Assembly: GCF_002364335.1 (NCBI RefSeq)
Contig: NZ_DEXW01000080.1
Span: 1-64,000, forward strand
Direction: 5' to 3'
Source of the DNA: Winogradskyella sp. UBA3174
GTDB taxonomy: Bacteria; Bacteroidota; Bacteroidia; Flavobacteriales; Flavobacteriaceae
Length of the DNA stretch: 64,000 nucleotides
The number at the start of each line of letters is the position of its first letter. Position 1 is the first letter of the stretch. The position numbers and the translations under genes were made by a program. Under the pieces are notes generated by a model. That model was not told where the DNA came from and made no database searches. It saw only the letters and a list, made by a program, of their open reading frames with translations. Of the stretch, positions 18,834-26,510 are shown one piece after another.

Positions 18834-20846
18834 ATGGAATTAAAAGATAAAATTTTAAAGCACTTTGAAGGGAAAGTGGTTAGAAAAGATTTAACGGCAT
18901 TAGTAAAGGGCAGTAATCCAGTACCTGCATATGTGTTAGAGTATTTGTTAGGTCAACATTGCGCTGTAGATGATGATGAAATTATTAAGGCAGGTGTTGA
19001 GACGGTTAAAAATGTGATACAAAACAATTATGTGCACAGATCGGATGCTGAATTAGTAAAAGCAAGAGTAAGAAATACAGGAAGCTATAAAATCATTGAT
19101 AAAATAAATGTAACCTTAAACGATACGCAGGCAAATATGTATGAGGCAGATTTTGCAAGTTTAGGTTTGCGCAAAGTCCCTATTGCAGATCAAATGGTAT
19201 TGGATAATCCTAAATTATTGAGTGGTGGTGGCGTTTGGTGTATTTTAACCGTTGGGTATTCTCATGCAGACGATATTAACATGAGATGGATTATTGTAGA
19301 TTTAAAACCTATCCAAGTTGCAAATATCAATTTGCCAGAATATATAAACTTAAGAAAAGAGTTTACAACTGATGAGTGGTTAGATTTATTAATGCACAGC
19401 ATTGGCTTAAATCCAGAATACTTTAATAAGCGTGATAAGTTTATACAACTGTCAAGATTAATTCCACATGTTGAAAACAATTATAATTTTATTGAATTAG
19501 GCCCTAAAGGAACAGGGAAGTCGCATATATTCTCTGAATTATCGCCACATGGTGTTTTAGTTTCTGGAGGAGATGTCTCTAAAGCAAGATTATTTGTCAA
19601 TAATACAGGAAAAGGAGCTATTGGTTTAGTAGGATATTGGGATGTTGTTGCCTTAGACGAATTTGAGCAAGAGAAGGGAGGTAAACGTACCGATGGTGAT
19701 TTGGTGAAGATCATGCAGAACTACATGGCTAACCAAAGCTTTAATAGAGGTAAAGAAACGTATCAAGCAACGGCCTCAATGGCATTTATAGGGAATACGA
19801 AACACAATGTACCTTATATGCTGAAAAACTCTCACTTATTTGAATCCATACCTGAAGGCTATTTAAAAGGGGCTTTTTTGGATAGAATGCACATGTACAT
19901 TCCAGGTTGGGAAGTGCGTATTTTAAAAACATCAGTATTCTCAACTGAATATGGATTTATAGTTGATTATTTGGCGGAACTGTTACGAGAACAAAGGAAG
20001 TATGATTTTTCATCCATTATGGATGACTATGTGACTCTTGATGGTTCATTGACCACAAGAGATAAAACAGCGATTAGAAAATCCTTTTCCGGATTGGTAA
20101 AATTGATTTATCCACATCAGGAGCTAACAGAAAAAGAAGTTTTAGAATTGTTAGATTTTAGTGTAGAAGGTCGTAAGCGTGTAAAGGATCAGTTGTATAT
20201 CATCGATGAAACTTTTAAATCTGAACCTGTGGAGTTTAAGTATACTATTTTATCTAACGGAGTAGAAGTATATCCAGAAACACTCGAAAACTTAAACTAT
20301 AAAGCAGCTGTTGAGGTAAAGGAAGAATCGGATGAAGAAGATTCTGGTCAAGTCCTTATAAAACCAAAATTAGATTTAAAACCACACCAAACGATTTTAA
20401 AAGACAATCAAACAGGGATTTCTTATAAAAAACTCTTTGCCGATTACCTTAAAGGGGCTAAAAATATTACGATTCAAGATCCATACATAAGGATGTATTA
20501 TCAGTTTAAAAATTTATTAGAGTTTTGCATCATGTTAGGGAATAATAAAGATCCTGAAGATCAAATTAATTTGGAGGTAGTGACGTGGAATGATGAAGAA
20601 TATTTGGAAGATTCTAGGTCTTCTTTAGAGGAATTAGCTCAAAATGTACAAAGTATTGGTGTTCATTTAACCATCCGTTTTGAGCGTCATCATGATCGCT
20701 TTATTGCAGCCGATAATGGTTGGAAAATTACGCTAGGAAGGGGTTTGGATATATTTGAGAAAATAGAAGAACGCTTTAGTGTGGCAGATATAGACCAAAC
20801 TAGACGGAAATGTAAGTCTTGTGAGTTGACTTATTTAAAGATTTAA
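18834..20846 (+). CDS. brxL: BREX Lon-like AAA+ protein BrxL
   Basis: A 670-residue protein. Walker A is ELGPKGTGKSHIF (about 221-233) and Walker B is VVALDEFEQE (about 274-283). Type I BREX needs BrxL for phage defence but not for methylation. The C-terminal ~140 residues (ITIQDPYIRMYYQFKNLLEF ... FERHHDRFIAADNGW ... LGRGLDIF) resemble the phospholipase-D-like MIT_C fold rather than a Lon protease domain, and I do not see a Lon Ser-Lys pair. It closes the BREX core operon. Confidence 0.92.
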   Translation: MELKDKILKHFEGKVVRKDLTALVKGSNPVPAYVLEYLLGQHCAVDDDEIIKAGVETVKNVIQNNYVHRSDAELVKARVRNTGSYKIIDKINVTLNDTQANMYEADFASLGLRKVPIADQMVLDNPKLLSGGGVWCILTVGYSHADDINMRWIIVDLKPIQVANINLPEYINLRKEFTTDEWLDLLMHSIGLNPEYFNKRDKFIQLSRLIPHVENNYNFIELGPKGTGKSHIFSELSPHGVLVSGGDVSKARLFVNNTGKGAIGLVGYWDVVALDEFEQEKGGKRTDGDLVKIMQNYMANQSFNRGKETYQATASMAFIGNTKHNVPYMLKNSHLFESIPEGYLKGAFLDRMHMYIPGWEVRILKTSVFSTEYGFIVDYLAELLREQRKYDFSSIMDDYVTLDGSLTTRDKTAIRKSFSGLVKLIYPHQELTEKEVLELLDFSVEGRKRVKDQLYIIDETFKSEPVEFKYTILSNGVEVYPETLENLNYKAAVEVKEESDEEDSGQVLIKPKLDLKPHQTILKDNQTGISYKKLFADYLKGAKNITIQDPYIRMYYQFKNLLEFCIMLGNNKDPEDQINLEVVTWNDEEYLEDSRSSLEELAQNVQSIGVHLTIRFERHHDRFIAADNGWKITLGRGLDIFEKIEERFSVADIDQTRRKCKSCELTYLKI

Positions 20847-20857
20847 ATTTTGTTATT

Positions 20858-21127
20858 ATGAAAGATTTATTAGTTATTGGAAATATTATTAATAATGTAA
20901 AATGTGAAAGTTTTATGGATCCGGAAACATCTAGAGTAAGAGTGCGTCCATTGGAAGGACAAGGGTTACCAACAAATATTCTTATCGAATGTAGTTCTGA
21001 AGAACGAAAATCACATCCCGTTGGAACAAAGTTTAAAACGGAAAATGTGAAAGTCTGTAAAAAAACAGATGGAAGAATTTATTTGAGAGCTAAGGATCAA
21101 TGGATTTGTAAAATTCAGAAAGTATAA
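20858..21127 (+). CDS. Small uncharacterised protein after BrxL
   Basis: An 89-residue soluble protein, mostly predicted beta strands (LLVIGNIINNVKCESF, RVRVRPLEGQGLP, RIYLRAKDQWICKI). I do not recognise a family. It begins 11 bases after brxL in the same direction, so it belongs to the BREX transcript. A role as a small accessory or nucleic-acid-binding protein is inference. Confidence 0.6.
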   Translation: MKDLLVIGNIINNVKCESFMDPETSRVRVRPLEGQGLPTNILIECSSEERKSHPVGTKFKTENVKVCKKTDGRIYLRAKDQWICKIQKV

Positions 21128-21134
21128 TCAAATA

Positions 21135-21168
21135 CGCAGGTATACTGCATATATGTAAATCATATTTG
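21135..21168 (+). promoter_or_regulatory. Operator site 3 and promoter of the retron RNA
   Basis: CGCAGGTATACTGCA at 21135-21149, then 15 bases, then TTTG at 21165-21168 (full -7 element CATATTTG). Transcription would begin near 21172-21177, just before the 13-base inverted repeat at 21181. The geometry matches sites 2 and 4. Confidence 0.6.
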
Positions 21169-21180
21169 CAAAGTTCTTTG

Positions 21181-21503
21181 AAAAACCTAAACCAAAAGTA
21201 TTGAAAGTGTATGCTGGTTTGAATACTTGTATTTAAACAACGATCGGCATATTATCCCAGTCTATTAGATTGGGACGAAAGTAAGTAGGTAATTAAGTAA
21301 TCTCTAATGTAATAAACCACATAAAAGAGAAATAATGTTGAAGTCTTAAATGAAATAAACATCATAAAGTAGCATCACATTAAATATGCTTAATTATTCA
21401 AATTATTGTTCAATTTATAATTCTTTTAAAAGTTTAAATCTTTAAATCTTTTGAAGTATTTATAAAGTCTTATCATACATAAAGAATATCGGTTTAGGTT
21501 TTT
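21181..21503 (+). ncRNA. Candidate retron non-coding RNA (msr-msd)
   Basis: The 390-base gap before the reverse transcriptase is bounded by a perfect inverted repeat: AAAAACCTAAACC at 21181-21193 and GGTTTAGGTTTTT at 21491-21503. This is the a1/a2 arrangement of retron RNAs. Inside are a 7-bp hairpin (21196-21228), a 9-bp hairpin TCCCAGTCT/AGATTGGGA with a 3-base loop (21255-21275), a long interrupted stem (21290-21310 with 21377-21396) and another A+T-rich hairpin near 21427-21451. The msr/msd border and branching G cannot be fixed by eye. At 323 nt it is longer than many known retron RNAs. Confidence 0.72.
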
Positions 21504-21517
21504 GAGGACTTTTTATT

Positions 21518-22678
21518 ATGAAATTAAAAAAACAACATACAGAAGAAGTTAAGAATCAGTTTGCTCTAATTAAAAGCAAAAATGACATCGTTAATTTAAT
21601 TAATTACGTTAATGAATTATTGTATGGTATAGATTATAGACCGTTAACAGAAAAAGGTTTTAATTTTTATGCAAATCCAAAACTTAGTAAAACAAGATAT
21701 ACATCATTTTGTATAAAAAAGAAAAGTGGAGGAGATCGAATTATCAACGCACCAGTAAATGGTCTTAAACATATTTTACGTCCGTTAAATATAATTCTGA
21801 ACAGTGTAGCTGAACCACACCACAAAGCTACAGGTTTTGTAATTGGCAAATCGATTGTAGATAATGCTAAACAACATGTAGATAGCCAATATGTTTACAA
21901 TATCGATCTTAAAGACTTTTTTCATGCATTTGATAGAAATCGTGTGAAATTAGGTTTTATGTATGCACCATTCAATTTTGGAGGAGATGCAGAACCTTTA
22001 GCTTTTAGTTTAGCTAGCCTTTGTACCCATCCTTTTGAAATAAATGGAGAGATGAAAACTGTTTTGCCACAAGGAGCACCAACCTCGCCAACAATAACTA
22101 ATATATTATGTATAAAGTTAGATAGACGACTAAACGGTTTAGCTAAACGATTTATAATTAACTATTCTCGTTATGCAGACGATATTACATTTTCTTCTCA
22201 AACTAATGTGTTTAGAAAAGCAGAGTTTTTAGATGAACTTAATAGAATTATTAATGATCAGAAGTTCGAAATTAACCTAACAAAAACTCGCTTACAGCAA
22301 GTAGGATATCGTCAGGAAGTTACAGGACTTATTGTAAATACTAAAGTTAATGTAAATTCTAGATACATTAAGCAGTTACGTATGTGGTTATATTACTGGG
22401 AAAAATATGGCAGATTTAAGGCAGAACACATCTTTAAACAAGATTATAAGGTCGAAAAGGGCCATGTAAAAAAAGGACAACCTAATTTTGAAAATGTTCT
22501 TAGTGGAAAGTTAGAATATTTAAAGATGGTAAAGGGTCAAAATGATACTACTTATTTAAAGCTTAGAAAGCGTTTTGAATTATTAAAAACTAAAGATTCT
22601 AGTATTGAAAGAATATTAAGTGTTTGGGAAAAAGAAGGCATCAATGAAGCAATGTCACAATATCAATTAGAAAAATAA
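21518..22678 (+). CDS. Retron-type reverse transcriptase
   Basis: A 386-residue reverse transcriptase. Motifs in order: SGGDRIINAP (70-79), the retron-specific NAKQH in region X (116-120), catalytic Asp in YNIDLKDFF (Asp130), LPQGAPTSP (183-191), YADD (219-222) and the retron region-Y motif VTG (268-270). A C-terminal thumb follows. It should copy the upstream RNA into msDNA. It starts 14 bases after the a2 repeat and is followed 7 bases later by the gene at 22686, so RNA, RT and the next two genes look like one unit. Confidence 0.9.
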   Translation: MKLKKQHTEEVKNQFALIKSKNDIVNLINYVNELLYGIDYRPLTEKGFNFYANPKLSKTRYTSFCIKKKSGGDRIINAPVNGLKHILRPLNIILNSVAEPHHKATGFVIGKSIVDNAKQHVDSQYVYNIDLKDFFHAFDRNRVKLGFMYAPFNFGGDAEPLAFSLASLCTHPFEINGEMKTVLPQGAPTSPTITNILCIKLDRRLNGLAKRFIINYSRYADDITFSSQTNVFRKAEFLDELNRIINDQKFEINLTKTRLQQVGYRQEVTGLIVNTKVNVNSRYIKQLRMWLYYWEKYGRFKAEHIFKQDYKVEKGHVKKGQPNFENVLSGKLEYLKMVKGQNDTTYLKLRKRFELLKTKDSSIERILSVWEKEGINEAMSQYQLEK

Positions 22679-22685
22679 TCGGTCT

Positions 22686-24263
22686 ATGAATAAATATAGT
22701 TTCATAAAACAATTGTTAGAAAATGAGAAATTCAATTCTAATCAAAAGGATCGGTTTTTAAAGTTGGTATCTAAAGAGCTTGAGGATTCAGATGTTAGAG
22801 ATAATGAATTAATTAAGGATGTTGAAGCGATTAAGAAAGAGTTAGGGTTAAGTGAAGAGGGTAATACAAATGGTTTACCAGATGATAGTTATTTATTTGA
22901 TGATTGGGATTTTGGCAATGATGAAGATAAAGAAGAAGAAGATGATGGTCTAGTTAATGATAAAGAGCAAAATGACAAGCCAGAATTGAATGAGAGTAGA
23001 GTAGCGATTGAGATTTTGATGGAGAGTGCAGTGAAGAATGTAGACAATTCTGAAAAATCATCAATTAGAGAATCGGTTGTAGAAGTAGATAGTGATAAAT
23101 CATTTGGATTAAAAGAATTAGAGAAGGCTTCTGTAAAAAACGCTGTTATAGTCGGAACAGAGAAAGATGCTTTAGAGATTTTAGAGGATGAGTTTATATC
23201 CAGTGATTTTAACAAAAAAAATCTAGAAACTTCATTAGACCTCAAAGAGGACAATAGTAATTATGATGAACTTCCCAATTACTATTATCCAAAAAGTTTA
23301 TACACGTTTTTATTAAGATATAATCAAAATAAAATATTGAAATCAACATGTCATGATATTGATAGTGATGAGTTAGGAATTATTAAAGAGTATTGTAATA
23401 CTGAAGATTATAATTTTAGTAAGCATTTAGAGAAAATTATCGAAACTTATGAAATTCATGAAAAAAAGTATTTTGCACCAGCAAGTTTGCAAACTTTATT
23501 TCGTGTGTATTTAACAGGTAAAAATTATAAAGGTGAATTGTCAAAAGGATGGACATCGGATGTAATAAAGATTAATTGGTCTTGTTTAGACTTAAAAAAG
23601 TGGAGTGATAAAAACCCAAATGTCCCGCCTAATCCTAGTGTTGGTATTGTAGAAGAACGAGAAAATACAGGCTATGAATTTGATAGTATTGAATCAAGAA
23701 TCACAGGACAAAATTTACAATCATTTAGTGAGTTAGTTATTCATTTCAAGCACCTTTTTCATATTAGGAGCGACAACTCATTAAAATCACTCATTTATAG
23801 AAAGAATGAAGTTGAACAATGGCAAAATAGAATTGATTTTATAATTGAGGATAATACGTTTCCTAACAACATTGAGCATTTTACAGATATAGACAAACTT
23901 ATTCAAGCCTATAAGAGAATTATTTTACTAGTTCTGGAAGTAGCAGAAATATATCAGTTAGAAAAACCAAGAGTAAAATTATCAGCATCCGTCGATAATA
24001 ATAATTTTCAATTTTCAATTCATCATATAAATACAATATATCAAAAATCAATAGTTAATACAGAAGAGCGATTAGGGCAAAGCTATAGTCACTTGATTAG
24101 AAATCAAATCAATGGTTTGTGTGAAATGTATTTAAGGGCAGATTTTGGTCAAAATAAGTTTGCTCAAATTAATTTGTGGAATGGTAAACAAAGAAAGAAT
24201 GAGCTGATTGTGGACAATGATTTTAAAGGTGTTGAACATTTGTTTGTTTTTCCAAAAAAATAA
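22686..24263 (+). CDS. Acidic retron-associated protein, possible degenerate histidine-kinase ATPase domain
   Basis: A 525-residue protein of unknown family. Residues ~60-200 are very acidic and low-complexity (for example FDDWDFGNDEDKEEEDDG), probably disordered. From ~195 it is folded and mostly helical. The last ~110 residues (VKLSASVDNNNFQFSIHH ... LIRNQINGLCEMYLRADFG ... FKGVEHLFVFPKK) have the strand-helix pattern of a GHKL ATPase domain, but without clear N and G boxes. The next gene encodes receiver-type domains, so a kinase-like sensor paired with a receiver effector is plausible. This is inference only. Confidence 0.5.
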   Translation: MNKYSFIKQLLENEKFNSNQKDRFLKLVSKELEDSDVRDNELIKDVEAIKKELGLSEEGNTNGLPDDSYLFDDWDFGNDEDKEEEDDGLVNDKEQNDKPELNESRVAIEILMESAVKNVDNSEKSSIRESVVEVDSDKSFGLKELEKASVKNAVIVGTEKDALEILEDEFISSDFNKKNLETSLDLKEDNSNYDELPNYYYPKSLYTFLLRYNQNKILKSTCHDIDSDELGIIKEYCNTEDYNFSKHLEKIIETYEIHEKKYFAPASLQTLFRVYLTGKNYKGELSKGWTSDVIKINWSCLDLKKWSDKNPNVPPNPSVGIVEERENTGYEFDSIESRITGQNLQSFSELVIHFKHLFHIRSDNSLKSLIYRKNEVEQWQNRIDFIIEDNTFPNNIEHFTDIDKLIQAYKRIILLVLEVAEIYQLEKPRVKLSASVDNNNFQFSIHHINTIYQKSIVNTEERLGQSYSHLIRNQINGLCEMYLRADFGQNKFAQINLWNGKQRKNELIVDNDFKGVEHLFVFPKK

Positions 24264-24267
24264 AAAA

Positions 24268-26457
24268 ATGATTTATTTAATTGACGATAAAAGAAAAAGA
24301 CAAAAGATTGATTTTGGTTTTAATGAAGACAAGATTAATAATTTTGTAAATGAATTAAGACCGATATATGACCTTCAAGAGTTAATTGTAAATTCTCAAA
24401 ATATATTCAAAAAAGGAAATACAGTGCTATATCATGAATCTTTTTTAGATAATTCACTTTATTCAAATGAGGCATTAGACAAGAGAAAACATTTAGAGGA
24501 ATTTGCGAAGACTAATAGCGATTTTAATCTCGTGTTTTTTAGTGGAAGTAAATCCAATCGTAATTTTGAAGATAATGTTGTTCACTTACCTGTCTCTATT
24601 CTTTATTCAAATTTAGAGGCATTCTTGTATCAAGTACAAGAAGAAGTTTTAGATTTAAATTTTTTGCTTTTTGGAAATAAGCCTGAAATTGAAAATGAGT
24701 TAAATGAGAAATTAAAGATAGCTTTAAGAGAAATAGAAGCTGAAGCTGCTAATATCCCTAATCAGAAATCTTTAGTTTTTAGAACGACGAAAAACTATAT
24801 ACAAAATGCAATTGAAAATGCTGAGGAAGAAACTTTATTTAATAAGGATATTTCCGATGCTAAATTCACGGATTATATTGAGAAATATTTAGATAAAGTT
24901 AAATACGATAACATATTTATTCCCTTGTGTTTTGGTTCTATTCTTTCTGATTATAACGGACTTCGTTTAGCAACATTAATTCGTTGCACAGATACAATGA
25001 ATCAATTAACTAATGTTTATTTGTATGGTTTTGTTGGTATGGATTATATATTAAATCATGAATGCTTTAATATTTTAAAGACTAAAAATGTAAAATTAAT
25101 ACCATTTCAAAAGTCAGCATTTCAAAAAACAGCTTTAGAAGTAAAAGAGGTCCTTACAAAGGAAGAGTTACCAAATGAGATTCAAAAATTAAAGCTTAAT
25201 ATACCTAAAGATTTTGACGATAATCATGCGATAACTAATGAATGGGCCATTTATAAATGGAACTTTACAATACCTAACCCTATATATGATAAAATCGATG
25301 ATGTTCTTGATACAGTTGAGAATAGACTTTATTTTAAATATTTACAAACACTCTACCCAACGTCTAAATTTTCTTCAATAAGAGAAACAGAGCTTAATTT
25401 TTTAAATAGTTTTAGTGGTAAAGTTTTACTTATTGACGATAATTACAAAAAAGGCTGGTTTGATATTTTTAAATCTTTATTTAAAGCGAGTAAAGATTTA
25501 CAATTTGACAAGCTTGAAATTAATTATAGAACACTAAGTCGAGATCAAATTATAGAAGACGCTTACAATAGTATTATAGATACAAAAACCCAAGAGATAA
25601 ATTATGATGTTATAATTTTAGATTTCAGATTACATTCTTCTGATAATAATGAAGTAAACATTGACTTAATTTCTGGTATGCAGATTCTAAACAAGATAAA
25701 AGAATTTAATCCAGGTATACAAGTCATAATATTTTCTGCCACCCATAGGATATGGAACTTACAATTATTACAAAATGCTGGTGCTGATGGTTTTGTGATT
25801 AAAGAAAATGTTGAAAATAGTTTGGATTCTGAGTTTTCAAAAAATAATATTATTAGTTGTTTAAACCTCATTAAGCATTCTTTAAAAAGAGAATATTTAA
25901 AGAAAATATGGCTAAATATAGATTCAATTAATACTAGCCTAAAGAGTAATCCTTTAAAAAAGTATTTTACCTCAAATTTTGAACTGTTAAAAGCCTTGAG
26001 TTATCAAAATCTTATTTTAGAGGAGCTTGAGTTATCATATACGATCCTTGAGTCTGAGCAAAAAAACAAATATGCTGTCGCAATGCTTTCAATGTATAAA
26101 ATTATTGAATGTCTAGCCGATATTTTCGTCACTTCAGAAACTGCGAATGGAATACTGTTATTTTGGGATAATACAGAAGTAAAATTTTGTAAGTATTCAG
26201 ATAGAACTTATACTTTGATTTCTAAAAACAATGTTATTTCCAGTCACTCATATAAATCTACAAGTAATAAAGTTCAGTGTCTAATTAGAGAAAAGTTGAA
26301 TTTAGAAGATGATAATATTTCTCAATTTATTTTTGAGATTTCAAAATACAGAAATGACTATATTCATCCTGATAATAGATTTAATCTAACTAAATTAGAA
26401 TCTAGTAAGATATCCAATTGGTTTGAAAAACTTAAAACGATTTTAATCAAAATGTAA
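24268..26457 (+). CDS. Receiver-domain protein with C-terminal HEPN-type RNase motif (probable retron effector)
   Basis: The start is ATG at 24268 (MIYLIDDKRKRQ), 4 bases after the previous gene; an upstream ATG at 24208 would lie inside that gene. This gives 729 residues. The N-terminus itself begins like a receiver (YLIDD). A clear receiver domain spans ~385-515 with Asp390-Asp391, phospho-acceptor Asp452 (VIILDFRL), Ser490 (IIFSAT) and Lys512 (FVIKEN). The C-terminal ~150 residues are helical and carry R695-N-D-Y-I-H700, the R-x4-H signature of HEPN ribonucleases. I infer a phosphorylation- or partner-gated RNA-cleaving toxin held in check by the retron complex. Confidence 0.65.
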   Translation: MIYLIDDKRKRQKIDFGFNEDKINNFVNELRPIYDLQELIVNSQNIFKKGNTVLYHESFLDNSLYSNEALDKRKHLEEFAKTNSDFNLVFFSGSKSNRNFEDNVVHLPVSILYSNLEAFLYQVQEEVLDLNFLLFGNKPEIENELNEKLKIALREIEAEAANIPNQKSLVFRTTKNYIQNAIENAEEETLFNKDISDAKFTDYIEKYLDKVKYDNIFIPLCFGSILSDYNGLRLATLIRCTDTMNQLTNVYLYGFVGMDYILNHECFNILKTKNVKLIPFQKSAFQKTALEVKEVLTKEELPNEIQKLKLNIPKDFDDNHAITNEWAIYKWNFTIPNPIYDKIDDVLDTVENRLYFKYLQTLYPTSKFSSIRETELNFLNSFSGKVLLIDDNYKKGWFDIFKSLFKASKDLQFDKLEINYRTLSRDQIIEDAYNSIIDTKTQEINYDVIILDFRLHSSDNNEVNIDLISGMQILNKIKEFNPGIQVIIFSATHRIWNLQLLQNAGADGFVIKENVENSLDSEFSKNNIISCLNLIKHSLKREYLKKIWLNIDSINTSLKSNPLKKYFTSNFELLKALSYQNLILEELELSYTILESEQKNKYAVAMLSMYKIIECLADIFVTSETANGILLFWDNTEVKFCKYSDRTYTLISKNNVISSHSYKSTSNKVQCLIREKLNLEDDNISQFIFEISKYRNDYIHPDNRFNLTKLESSKISNWFEKLKTILIKM

Positions 26458-26459
26458 TG

Positions 26460-26493
26460 TGCAGATATATTGCATATAAACTATTGATTTTTG
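26460..26493 (+). promoter_or_regulatory. Operator site 4 and promoter of the helicase operon
   Basis: TGCAGATATATTGCA at 26460-26474, the best match to the consensus, then 15 bases, then TTTG at 26490-26493. The site starts right after the stop codon of the receiver-HEPN gene and lies 37 bases before the helicase start. Confidence 0.62.
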
Positions 26494-26510
26494 TGATAAA
26501 GAAATGAGGA

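Noticed and set aside
22889..23254. 121-codon minus-strand frame
   Set aside because: Its Ser/Leu-rich product is the antisense shadow of the acidic repeat region of the gene at 22686.
24208..24267. Upstream start of the receiver-HEPN protein
   Set aside because: The extra 20 residues overlap the preceding gene in another frame, and the receiver-like start begins at ATG 24268.
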